From contig NC_088295.1 of NCBI RefSeq assembly GCF_032854445.1, forward strand, positions 45,869,385 to 45,933,384: 64,000 nucleotides of DNA, read 5' to 3'. The notes under the pieces were generated by a model that searched no databases, was not told the origin of the DNA, and saw only the letters and a program-made list of their open reading frames with translations. Positions 23,012 to 33,315 of the stretch are shown here, piece after piece. The number at the start of each line of letters is the position of its first letter. The stretch's first letter is position 1. The position numbers and the translations under genes are program-made. The DNA is from Liolophura sinensis (Eukaryota > Mollusca > Polyplacophora > Chitonida > Chitonidae).

Positions 23012-23165
23012 TTTAAGCATGAATAGTTGTAATTAAAGCCGTACTGATGTAATCTGACAATATGCCGGATGTCACCGGTTAGGAGTGATAATTTGTGAGC
23101 TATCACACTGTCGCCACTGTTCTAGTTTTACTGTCTATACTGTTGTCCTTTATATTCTACTTTTT
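23012..23165 (-). repeat. Dispersed repeat family 1, copy d (partial)
   Basis: The reverse complement contains 'cagtatagacagtaaaact', 'gtggcgacagtgtgatagct', 'cctaaccggtgacat', and a diverged form of the 'cagtcacggttttattc' block followed by 'ctattcatgc'. It covers only the first half of the family unit. Confidence 0.6.
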
Positions 23166-24033
23166 CTTTACCATGACAGAGTAATTATCACCCATAAGGA
23201 TTGCATGCTCATACCGTGGTGGAGAAAAGAAGAAATCCAGCAAATATCTGATTTCTGTAGCTGTTATTACGTCAGACATCAGATATGGCTGAACTTTTGG
23301 ATTGAGACATTTTGCTACAGATTAGTTCAATCCAGATCAAGTCATGCTTGTTGGAAATTATAGACTAATGACGTAAGCTTTTACCAGCGACTGTTGAGTA
23401 CAGCACGACGTACTTCCGGTTGCATGGAACTCTGAGACTTGGTTCAAATGCGGGTAGAAGAAGAAGACATCGATTCATTTCATCTGCATTATTGCCATTT
23501 GCGCCTCATCTGTACTCAAGTGGACGCATTGGGAAGGCGTCATTTCAGATCCGAAATACTCAAAAGAATGAAGTCTTCTGCCACTAACATCGCTTAACAA
23601 GATAAATAAAAGGCTCACTGCTGGAACCACGTGTTTGGATTCCTAAAAGTCCAAAAGATTTGTTTGCTAAGGAAGCGGTGGGCGAAAAATCTCAGTCAAC
23701 AAAAAAACTGATAATGGCACTCTAAACTTGCGGATCGACTTTTGCGTCCCGTGAACTGAGTCCTGTGTTGCTAGTACCATGGGGATAATACTGTTAAAAC
23801 CCTCCTTTGGAACTGATATTAATCCATGGATTTTTATGTGGACTATTTAATGTCAATGCATCGATTTATTAGTTTGTGATTTAAACGGTTCATAATACTT
23901 TATAGCCTACGTTTCCAGGTCCATGAGACAGAACGGCCAGTACGTTCTCCAAAGACACCACCTCCCATGACGAACTGAAATAGTTTATATTTTCTCGGAA
24001 TTTCAAAGAATACTGGTGTGAAAACTTCGTTGC
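23166..24033. other. Gene-free stretch
   Basis: Nothing recognised. Confidence 0.5.
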
Positions 24034-24285
24034 TTAATGTTTAACGCAGTACTCAAGAATCCTTTACATATGCGATCACATTGTCGTCGCCGCTCTGTGT
24101 GTCTTTATTTATATTGCAACGCCACCGTTGTCGAACGCTCATAAATATAGTCGATAACGACACACGAACACACGAACAGGATCATATGAATCCATATACA
24201 TTCGTTGTCTACGGCTCGATTTGAACCCGCACTTCGTGTGTCCTAGCAATTGAAAAACATGCTCGGTCACGTCTTGTCGCTCACT
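24034..24285 (-). mobile_element. Diverged SINE with tRNA-like head
   Basis: On the minus strand a B-box 'gggttcaaatc' (24218-24228) and an A-box-like 'gaccgagcatg' (about 24259-24269) form the head. The far end gives 'gattcttgagtactgcg' and 'ttaaacatta', the family 3' end. The body between is strongly diverged and the AT tail is lost. It may be a sister family sharing only the 3' end. Confidence 0.6.
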
Positions 24286-26340
24286 ATGTATATTCGTGAA
24301 AGAAATGAAATGAATTGACAAGGAAGTGTTGTGAACATGTCACCAGGATACATTCAATTAGATGGTATAAGGCTAATGCCAGAATTCACAACTAGCAAAG
24401 GTGATCTTTATGATGGAGATGTTTTACGGATATGTTGCCACGACAGGGTATTTTGTCCTCTGATCTCTGGAGCAGTACTTAGACATGTAGGGGCGATGTA
24501 ACGGAATTAAAAAATTGTGTTTGAGGAGAAGGAGGGGAAAGGGCACTATCCCGGAATTTACCAGATAGCTTTCATGCTTTACGTACTCTGTGAAACACAA
24601 ATACTGATAAAATACACAATTTGTCATCTTGCCAAGTGTTTACTTAAAAAAGCATGAGGGCATTGATTCATAAACCAGATGTTTAGTTGCTGTATCGCAT
24701 TGTTGAAAATCTTCCATGAAATAAGGAAAATACTACACCGAGTATTGTTTGACAGCTTTAAGGAGTCTTTCGGACGCAGAGGTGCATGTTTTTCACTCCT
24801 GATTGCCAAATTCTTAGTATACATCGCACGATATTGCGCATTACAAAATTTCAGACACCAAATTTTAGTAAACATCGATTTTATCAACAACAAATATCTC
24901 ACCAATAAAATTGCAGTTTATTTTAACAAATTTTACAAAATTCATCAAGGTGAACAGAGTTTTAGTAGGGTTTCACCCCCTCCACTCTCCTCCCCTCTCC
25001 GCTTCCTACCCCATTGTAACACTGTTGCTATTGTTTTCATATAAAGATAAGCAATCGGAAGGTTACTTAAATTTAGTTTGAATATTTAGTCATACTTGTA
25101 ATTCTCATAAACAATATGCCTACCTCACTTGCTTTATAAGTAATTGTTATCACAGAAGCAAAAATGTCCTACTCATTTGAATCGAGAATTTATGAGAACG
25201 GATTTCTTCATTAAAGCAACTACAAAATTTGCAATTATTGACTTTTTCTGTGTTCCAGTCTCTTGTTATTTTCCAAGGGTAACTCTTAAGTAATGCTCTG
25301 TTAAGATAAACCTTTCAATTCGCAAGTCCATAAAGAATTAAGATTGCGTGTATTAATAAAATTCGTGTGGTCAAGCTTTAAAACCCACTTAGTTGATTAG
25401 CTGAATGATATTCCATTTTACCGAACAATCGCATAATGCATAATGCAAAAGCGTAGTTTTAACCCACTGAAGTTAAAAGCAAGCAATCTTGACGCGCCAT
25501 TCCTTCTAAAAGCTGCACCCGTCATCGCATAATCTTACGGATGTCCCATTTCGGAGAGGTCTGTTGAACAAATATGTCAATGTCCTATCACAATTTTAAC
25601 CAAAGCTGATCGAGGACTGTTTTGACGCGCGGAAGCACATGTCACGGACGTCAGTGGGGCACGTTTCTCGGAAAATGAAGGCAACTTTGTCGGTGAGTCT
25701 ATTCCCACAATTCCATTGGATCCGTCCAAAAAAAGGCCGCTGTGCCCTTTTCAGTGAATTAACTTGCCCTCTTATCAATATTCCTATTGATTGAAGTTCC
25801 GTACTCATTTATAGGAGGAGATGTTAGAAACTTAGTCGAAGGACGTGTTGGTCAGTGGGTCAGAACCTTATACAAAGATGGATCACTGGCATAAATCCAA
25901 CGACAACACTGCCGGGACACGTCTTGGCTGCGGTCCACTGTTCCCCTCTTCCCTGACAGGATTTCAGCCACCCCCTTTTCACATTTAATCATATGTGACG
26001 CGTAAAAAGCCAGACTGACGCTGATATATGCGAAGAGCTTATTTGCTGAATTGTTCTTTTTTATTTTTTTAGCATTCAAAGAGCCATGCATGGTTCCTAA
26101 AGCGACACCTTATCTATTGCCTCCAACTGTTTGGTCTTGTATCTGTCAAGATTATTGAAGTTTTTCATGGTCTAAACCTATAGACCATGCACAGAGACTT
26201 GAAGATAACTGGACCGAGAAGGGAAAATTTGCCGAAACATTAACAGTAACGGTTATTGCTTTCCTGTCTAAAGTGATCAAATTACTCCATTCCAAATCAA
26301 AGCAAAGAGGGTAAATAGAGTCTAATTGTAAAACATTACA
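24286..26340. other. Gene-free stretch
   Basis: The 121-codon frame at 24679-25044 (+) is the longest unbroken ATG frame here, but it is AT-driven (Phe, Ile, Lys, Asn) with no domain I recognise. A short frame at 25639 runs into a good splice-donor-like 'tcg|gtgagt' at 25692/25693, but the nearest acceptor leads straight to a stop codon. No repeats recognised. Confidence 0.5.
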
Positions 26341-26552
26341 GGGGCCTCCGTGACCGAAGTGGTTAGCACGGCAGCGCAGTGCAATGATCCAGGAGTCTCT
26401 CACCAATGCGGCCGCTGTGAGTTCAAGTCCAGCTCATGCTGGCTTCCTCTCTTGCCCTGCGGATTATCGTGGGTTGTCCCCGGTTTTCCTCCCACCATAA
26501 GTGAAAAATTCTTGAGTACGGCGTAAAACATCAACCAAATAAATAAATAAAA
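26341..26552 (+). mobile_element. Full-length tRNA-derived SINE
   Basis: Complete structure: the head starts 'ggcctccgtgaccgaagtgg', with an A-box-like region at 26351-26362 and a B-box gagttcaagtcc at 26419-26430. It continues with 'cagctcatgctggcttcctc', an internally shortened body, 'ggttttcctcccaccata', 'gtgaaaaattcttgagta', 'cggcgtaaaacatcaacc' and an AAAT tail. Similar but imperfect 'taaaaca' sequences flank it and may be a decayed target duplication. Confidence 0.9.
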
Positions 26553-28584
26553 CAATAAAATATCTGAAATCTCCCGTTTTTATCAGCTTGAAGTTTTCTC
26601 ACTCCCAGTGACTTGCCATAGGGTTGTTATGGGTGTTTCATAATTCCTACACACCCGACTTTCATAAATGTAAATTGGCATACTGATATACCATTCAAAC
26701 CTTGGCGTAGTGTAATTTTCTACTCAGACTGACGTTAGTCTGCATAGTCACAGATCTGCATGTGGTAATGGCACCATCGCTGCACATGCAAACCTGCGTG
26801 CGCCACAAAAATACAAATAAAAATGGTTTACAATATACAACCATTAACATTATAACTGCATAGAGCCATTGACTCATTTTAATTCAGAAAGCACGTGTAC
26901 TTGCTGTTGGCAAAACCTTGGAAAGGTTGCTTTTTTGTAACTCTTTTAATGGAGCGTAGGAGTTTGAATAACGACTTCTTCTGGACAGATCAGACGTTAG
27001 CGTCCCAGAAATTTCCCTTGTTAATAACTTGGCCTTGCCCTCAGAAAGCCCTTATTTGAATGTGCCTGACTGGTAATGGATGTTCAAAGGTTACGTTGTG
27101 CGTCCCTGAACCATCCTTATTTGTTGCTTGATGACATAACGATATCGACGCCAGTGACGAACTTGACGCCCAGCATTTTATTTGTGACTTGTTCCTGAAA
27201 TCAATATCAGTAACGAAGTGCCTCTGGCATTTGTTCGCCTCTGAATAAATTTAAGTAATAATTTGAAAATAGAATGCTGTGAATTTGGCACGGTTGCAGA
27301 GTAACTGTACCAAGAGCGAGGTTTAGGTTGAATGCAAGATTTGAAGCACATGGTAACAACAACAACAACAATATCTATAGATCAAACTACCAATCATTAC
27401 TACATCCGGACGAAACCTGCGGCACGTAAACAAACCTCAATATTTATAATTTTTCAAATGAAGTCGTTTTAATTTCTTACTTTATTTGTTTTCTTAGTCC
27501 TTTAGTGAAATGTGCTGAAAAGCGCTGTTTTGGAAATTGGTGTTGCGACTATTAGTCTGGAGGGACCTAAATGCTTGACTTAGAACGTTCATTGTGCTTT
27601 ACAGTTGTTATACGAATGTCTGTTACGTCGCCTGGAAACTTGGTTACAACTAAATGATTTAGACAGACACCACATCGAACACTTACAATGCGTGAGAGGT
27701 AAATTGGATTTCTGGGCGTCCATTCACACCACGTCGGCAAGACCAATTCTAAAGTAAAATTGAAGAAATGTTCTCTCTTAAGGTGATGATTACCTATAGA
27801 TACCGTTTGCAGTACAATTCCAACAACCCAACTCGATGACAACCACGCGGGCTTTGTTTTTCTCCATATATTGTATAGCCATTACATGCATACACCGTCC
27901 CCAGGGTCAGGCTTGTTTATGTGACACTCCTCACTTCTAATTTGAACCACATCTACCCAGACAATCTTTCCCACTGGACCCAATCTAACCTGTTGGTTAC
28001 GTTCCTCTTGCTGTCTCACGGTTTCAATTAATCAACATAAATGTACCTGACGAGATGTCGATTTTATCCTAGGGTTATATTTAGCGCAGGTTTCTATTTC
28101 CGTCTCGGTAAATACTCGCCATGGTCGTTCGTCAGAGATTGCCGAGTTGTGTTGTTGGCCCTTGACATTCGTGGCGAGCTGATTGCAAACCCTGGGCCAA
28201 TAATCCGATAATTACTGGTACCTTTCTAGGTAGTTATCTTCACCCTGCAGATACATCATCTGTGAGATACTGCTTTATTCCTACTCGACATTTTCACCTC
28301 CTTGCTAGTTGACGTCAAGAAATCGCACGTCTGAAATATATAGACAATGTAAATATAGACACGTAAGCAAGCTTCTTGAAATGTCAGAATTTGTGGACCC
28401 CAGTAAGTATGCATTCTTCGGGTTTCGCACTTATAACTTAAATATACCACATGCTTCAGGTAAAAACAGGAAAGAAAGATAAGGGCAGGGTGTTCTACAA
28501 ATCTACAAATTGTCTTCAAAATTAAAATGCAGACGACCGGTATGGACATTGCTGCGGCTGATTACACGCCATGCAAAGAGAACA
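26553..28584. other. Gene-free stretch
   Basis: A short (AAC)n run lies at 27355-27370. No gene or element recognised. Confidence 0.5.
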
Positions 28585-28670
28585 AGTCGTAGCCAAATGG
28601 TTAAGCTTGTTTTTCAATCTCTCGTACCCACGAGGTTTAGGTTCCACTCTGGGTTTGAGCAGGCAATCTG
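28585..28670 (+). mobile_element. tRNA-like SINE head fragment
   Basis: 'tagccaaatggttaagct' resembles an A-box region, and 'gaggtttaggttccactc' about 40 bases later resembles a B-box. No CCA end or full cloverleaf is visible, so it is more likely a SINE head or tRNA pseudogene than a working tRNA. Confidence 0.35.
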
Positions 28671-28728
28671 TGTAAATACTGGTTATGTACGGATAAATAT
28701 AAATAATTTTGAGATCGCGGCATAAAGA

Positions 28729-29052
28729 CAAATATAATTAAAGACCTACAGTATACAGAGTAAAACCAGAGCAGTGACGACACTATGCTAGATGGTAAAT
28801 GGTCACTCGTAACCGATGAAATATGGCCTCTTGTCAATTTACCTCAGTCAAGGTTTTATTCTGACTGTTCATGTAAATATATAAATACTAGCAATTTACA
28901 CGCTCCCTATCACCATTGCTTTAGCAGAATTAGGTAAAAACAATGCATTGATCTTAGTTCCAATTTACTAGACGTCATTGGTCCAGAATTACTCAAAATG
29001 CTGTGTTGTCATCACATTGAACTTACATTGACATTAAAGCAATGCAAACGGA
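28729..29052 (+). repeat. Dispersed repeat family 1, copy b
   Basis: The longest copy, about 320 bp. Blocks include 'atataattaaaga', 'atacagagtaaaaccaga', 'acctcagtcaaggttttatt', 'gactgttcatgtaaat', 'cagaattaggtaaaaa', 'ccagaattactcaaaatgct' and 'acattgacattaaagc'. It is in the same order as 17.6 kb (+) and 21.5-21.7 kb (-). Confidence 0.7.
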
Positions 29053-29305
29053 CCAAACACACCACGTAAAGTCAATGAGGACATGCAATGGCATATTCTA
29101 TATATCTTGTTAGAGATGCTAATAATATAAGTACGACAGAGAATGAGGTATATAATAAGTTTAATATTCGAGAGCAACTGTAAATACGCCTCTTAAAACA
29201 CGTTGCTTACACGAGTCACGGTGTGACGTACTCCACAACTTTTGTCACAAATACTAGTTTGTTCTTGGCAATGGTTCGCCGTAAGATACGTGGTGTAAAC
29301 ATAAA

Positions 29306-29323
29306 TCCGACATTCGTATACCA
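29306..29323 (-). repeat. Family 2 fragment
   Basis: The reverse complement 'gtggtatacgaatgtcgga' matches the 'ggtataggaatgtcgga' block of the 36.5 kb family 2 copy. It is too short to be certain. Confidence 0.3.
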
Positions 29324-29509
29324 CTTTAGATACTCATTTCATTCATCCATTCACCTAGAATTAACATGTCTTGCGTCTTTCGAGCATTACTGAAAAATGT
29401 TGATCTGTTCACATAATTCCCTTTTGATTTTGTAATTTTTATATTTTCGTTCCAATTCGGTAATCACATGACCCTTTTCCAAAAAACAAAGTGTCGTCAA
29501 AAGGATATA

Positions 29510-29511
<2 letters not shown>

Positions 29512-29576
<65 letters not shown>
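29512..29576. repeat. Poly-A followed by (TA)n microsatellite
   Basis: 19 A (29512-29530) directly followed by 23 TA units (29531-29576). Poly-A abutting a microsatellite suggests growth from the tail of a retroposed sequence, but no element body is recognisable upstream. Confidence 0.9.
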
Positions 29577-29579
<3 letters not shown>

Positions 29580-29761
29580 TTGCTACATAAAGCTAGCAAC
29601 GTATACGAGAGAAGCAGTCACCTGTTACGAACGGTATACGAGTGTCTGTTTAAATGCTAAGACTCAATTTGGCAGGGAAGACAGTCAGTATTGTAGGCAT
29701 GACATCCAATTCAATTTGAAACCTGTAGTCCGTGAATAATTTCTTTATCTAGTACAAATCA

Positions 29762-29895
29762 TAGGTGTCTCAGTCACGCTTTGATTGTAACTGTTCATAA
29801 AAACACCGTGTTGATGTAATAATCATGGTTGCTGATATTGCCCCGTTGTTAAACGGAATTAGATCCAACTATGATAACTCGGAGAGGTTCTAAAC
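29762..29895 (+). repeat. Dispersed repeat family 1, diverged subfamily copy e
   Basis: 'gtctcagtcacgctttgatt', 'gtaactgttcataaa', 'gatgtaataatcatggttgc' and 'aacggaattagatcc' match, in order, the reverse complement of 36100-36290. The first two blocks also match copies a-c. Confidence 0.5.
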
Positions 29896-31440
29896 ATTCT
29901 GTCTGTACTTGTAAACATCAGTGTTGTACTTAGACTCACATTCCAATGACGAACTCAACATCCTTACTTCATAGTCAAGACCATTAATGTGAGACATATG
30001 TTTAATCGTGACCACACAACTTGTATATGGCTGGCCCTATAATGGGGTTCGTAAATGGAATTTCCTATACATAGAACAAAGAGTCCATTTTAAGCAAAAA
30101 TGATATACATGCACACTTCTGGTTTTGATTTTCATCAGATAATGTTTTTTCCGTATTCTAAAACCGTCCTGGTGGTACTTCAAACTTTGCTCGATTTAGC
30201 TTTTAACGTTTTCCATGATATGTATTCGCGTAAGAGAATCCAAAATGTCCGTTAAATTTACACGTATAAAAGAATATATTTTCCACAGTGCATTTTGTTT
30301 ACAACATAGCAATGTCATGTATTTCTGCAAAACTGCTGGTTAGAAATTGCGAAGACCAAATTAACTCTAATGTTCGTTAAATGTAACTACAAATGTAATC
30401 TATAACACCGACCCAGTTAACCCATGTAAGTGTTTGTTGACAGTTAGGGTTGGTGTTGATAAGAAGAATGTGAATGGAATTGAATAAAAGCCCATGAAGG
30501 CAAAGGCAGCGGTCTGGAAACCGAATTACGTAAATACGAGAACGACGCTAACTGTGTGCCGAAAATAGACGTCTGGCGCTTGGAATTGTTATAATGGGAT
30601 CAATATATACGTCTTCAGAAAAAAATGTTGTTAAAAATAGAAGGGTTGTTTGCACAGGTAACCTACCAAGATGGAGCTTGGGGACATGTTTGAAGACTCG
30701 TCCAGGCGTGGGGCTTCCACACCGACGCTTTCATTGCCTAACGATTTGCCAAAAGACAAATGGGCGTGATAAATCCGCATTAGTGAATGCAATTTTCAGT
30801 CATGCGTGAGGATAGTGCCGAAACTAAAAAAAATGGAAGAAAATAAATTTAAGTTTCATTCTCCAATAGATTGAATGTCTAGATGAGTGAAATTTGTGTA
30901 TGTCTTTATTTCATGCTTAAAAGCAGCTCTTCACATGCAGCTGTTCAGACTTACTTTATATAGGCTTGATATGATTGTTGGTATTTCCGGTTTAGTGAAT
31001 GAATGACTGATCGATTGACAGCTAATAAAGCTCAGAGATACGTTTTGTTTTTTATTTGGTAACTTGAACTGTCACAAAGCTCGCTTCTGTACATCATATA
31101 CGAAAGGTAAGACGTAAAAACAGTAAAATGCCATTGCAATTTACATTATATTGACAAAATTCACCAACGATATGCCCTTTCTGCCTTAGCGGAAGCCAAC
31201 CACGGGATTTGATCTTGTTATTTTGACAGATAGTATCCACATTTTATGCAAACAACAGCGCCTTAAAGAATATTACAATTCGATATGAATATAACTCAGC
31301 CTATATGTTTTTATGCATCAAAACGAACATATGGGAAGGTTTAAATTAGAAATCGCAAATTTTATTGGGATGTAAATATCGTTATAGATACAGTGAAGGA
31401 CACATTGAATGGTTAAGCTCTTGTTCACCTTGATACGTAG
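29896..31440. other. Gene-free stretch
   Basis: No gene, SINE or tandem array recognised. Confidence 0.5.
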
Positions 31441-31583
31441 ATGGGGGACCATCAGGAACACATAAGTCAAACCATGTGCTTGTCAGATATCAAAGAGAAT
31501 TTTCCAGGTTTGCTGGCGACTTGGCGGGAGCTTTTCTCAGCGGACATCTTTGATTGCGGTCACATTCTCGTCTCTTTCCGACG

Positions 31584-31814
31584 TTATTCGCGCATAAATA
31601 CAGGGTGCACAAATAAAGCTCGCAGTTGGAATGTAAACTGAGGTGGATCTAAGCTGATTGCCCGGCTTGTGTACCGTTTGAACCTTCCCGGGCGTGAGGG
31701 GATTTCCAGGCCTCCCTCACACAGCTCAATACCCAGGTGAGGACGGGTTCCTGGCGGGGTCTTCTGTGTGCGGTATTCCGGCTCCTCGCAGGGGCATCGG
31801 CTTCTCTTGTTCAT
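31584..31814 (-). CDS. Candidate coding frame, GC-rich patch
   Basis: An ATG at 31812-31814 with A at -3 opens a 76-codon frame starting MNKRSRCPCEEPEY. The first part is more GC-rich than its surroundings and looks more protein-like than the end. A possible splice donor 'cctgg|gtattg' near 31735 would shorten it to about 27 codons. No family is recognised. It lies 1 kb from other coding-like frames, but whether they belong to one gene cannot be seen. Confidence 0.15.
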   Translation of the reverse strand: MNKRSRCPCEEPEYRTQKTPPGTRPHLGIELCEGGLEIPSRPGRFKRYTSRAISLDPPQFTFQLRALFVHPVFMRE

Positions 31815-32167
31815 ACTCCAAGAGGAATGTTGTCGGAAGAGTCCATAAATTCTAGATCTACTTACAATAACAACCCTGCTGTCTAAAGAGGCGCTTACAT
31901 AGAGGAACTTTGGACTTCTCTCTATACCAACGAGCTGAACAGAGCGGTACTATAATGGGAAACTTCATTTGCTTAATGGTATGCAATATTGCAGTCTCTT
32001 CCGATTAAGTAAGTCCACAGTTGAGAATACAGCTCAGGACTGAAGTGCTCAGTCAGATATGATCAAATTATGCTTGACCACCATCTGATTGTATCTACAG
32101 CTCCACACGCTTACACTTGTTTACCGTTGCAATTTATACTGGACACGTATATCTTCCTGTAGGAGCC

Positions 32168-32323
32168 ATGGGGATTCCCCGGTATAACGGCGTGTCGGCC
32201 ATATTGAAAAAGCCGCAGGACAAAGAATGCTCTCGAGCCCACTGCAGATGTGCAGTGTACATTACACCACTCGAGATATTTCCTGAGGCAATAAATTACG
32301 AAATTCTCACACACAACTGTTGA
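32168..32323 (+). CDS. Candidate 51-codon ORF with strong start context
   Basis: The start lies in GAGCCATGGGG, an excellent animal initiation context. It sits just after a plausible splice acceptor 'atatcttcctgtag' ending at 32162. The frame begins MGIPRYNGVSAILKKPQ, has a Cys-His-Cys cluster (CSRAHCRC) and ends at TGA 32321-32323. The frame stays open upstream to about 32117. No known family is recognised and no polyadenylation signal follows closely. It might be an internal or terminal exon, or chance. Confidence 0.2.
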   Translation: MGIPRYNGVSAILKKPQDKECSRAHCRCAVYITPLEIFPEAINYEILTHNC

Positions 32324-32858
32324 ACAATTGATTTGTGTCTTTATCTGAAGTTCGAATCTGGTAGTCAAGCATGTTCTGGGCAAGTCGTATGAAGGGTCTC
32401 CTTGTTTTGAGCCTGAGGGAAATGCCTTTTGTTTTTGTTATCTGAAGAAGTACGAACCCCTTCGGCTAAAATCCCAGTTTATTTGGAATAAACAATAAAC
32501 TGTGCCATGACAAATTAAAACCATCGACTCAAACCTGGCTAAAGGTGATGTAGAAACTTAAAATAGCTTCACATACCAGTCGTAACTGAAACCTCTCGAA
32601 AACCATTGGTTTATTTAATGCAGATATGACTTTGGAGCGATACATAAACCTCACCATAAGGAGGCCCACTTGACTGCTGGCTATTGATATGTCTGTAATC
32701 TAAAGAACCATCAGTCGACTTGAAACCGCCATGTAAGATCTCTGGTCCAATGTCGAAAAGCCGTAGAAACCATAAATGATTAATATGAAGATACATAGTG
32801 CGACACATGCGCATTTCAAAAATGGCCCCTGTGATCAAGAGCAACAAGACCACCATCT

Positions 32859-32864
32859 TTTATT
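32859..32864 (-). terminator. AATAAA polyadenylation signal (candidate)
   Basis: AATAAA on the minus strand, about 70 bases beyond the stop of the 55-codon frame (32934-33101) and about 220 beyond that of the 33082-33315 frame. The hexamer is common in AT-rich DNA, so it supports those candidates only weakly. Confidence 0.3.
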
Positions 32865-32933
32865 GAAATTCACGCTGACGGCGCTGACGTTGGTCTGTGA
32901 AGTGCATGGCGCCATGAAAGTACAGGGCAAACC

Positions 32934-33101
32934 CTAGAACGATTCATCAAGAACGTCGTCTGCGCAGGCCTGTCGAATGAAAACTTTTTCTTTCAATTCA
33001 TCAGGATGACAAAAATCGACCAACAGATTAAAAGAATCATCAGTTAAATACATCATCCAACTATGTGCGTGTAAGCCATCTTCAACCGTTAAAGCCGCCA
33101 T
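32934..33101 (-). CDS. Candidate 55-codon ORF (terminal exon?)
   Basis: ATG at 33099-33101 opens a 55-codon frame to TAG at 32934-32936, beginning MAALTVEDGLHAHSW and ending with the acidic ADDVLDESF. Composition is balanced (Asp, Glu, Leu, Val, Phe, Ala) and unlike AT-noise frames elsewhere in the window. In-frame sequence stays open for 9 further codons upstream of the ATG before a TGA. An AATAAA follows about 70 bases after the stop. It overlaps the end of the 33082-33315 frame in another phase, so at most one is likely to be translated unless there is an indel. The opposite strand is also partly open, a usual shadow effect. No family recognised. Confidence 0.3.
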   Translation of the reverse strand: MAALTVEDGLHAHSWMMYLTDDSFNLLVDFCHPDELKEKVFIRQACADDVLDESF

Positions 33102-33315
33102 CAAATTCACTGCTGGTAGGTTGATTCAGACAATGCCCAGTTTCCGCCACTCGCGGAACCTGATGTAACCGAAGAGCCGCCGACACCGGCGTCCTGCCAC
33201 AATCAATCCATCGATCAAAGTGATCAATCAGAGCTCCTCTCTGGCCCACTGAACTCCGACTTTTTCTCTTTCCTTTACTTCGCGCATCCACTGGCAGTAC
33301 TTCAAGACGGGCAGT
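33082..33315 (-). CDS. Candidate exon behind a good splice acceptor
   Basis: On the minus strand, 'ttttttttccctacag' ends at 33316, a strong polypyrimidine tract plus AG. From 33315 one frame stays open for about 77 codons to TGA at 33082-33084. It contains LEVLPVDARSKGKRKSRS, a basic stretch, then RGALIDHFDRWIDCGRTP. GC content is clearly higher than in the flanks. It has the shape of a terminal exon, with a possible 3' UTR ending at AATAAA (32859-32864). No family recognised and no upstream exon located. Confidence 0.3.
   Translation of the reverse strand, partial: TARLEVLPVDARSKGKRKSRSSVGQRGALIDHFDRWIDCGRTPVSAALRLHQVPRVAETGHCLNQPTSSEFDGGFNG

Noticed and set aside
24679-25044. 121-codon plus-strand frame
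   Set aside because: AT-driven composition, no recognisable domain, an overlapping open frame on the other strand, no splice or poly-A context.
25639-25692. 18-codon frame MSRTSVGHVSRKMKATLS ending at a strong donor-like site
   Set aside because: The nearest acceptor (25754) joins it straight to a stop codon, the start context is weak, and no other downstream exon could be found.
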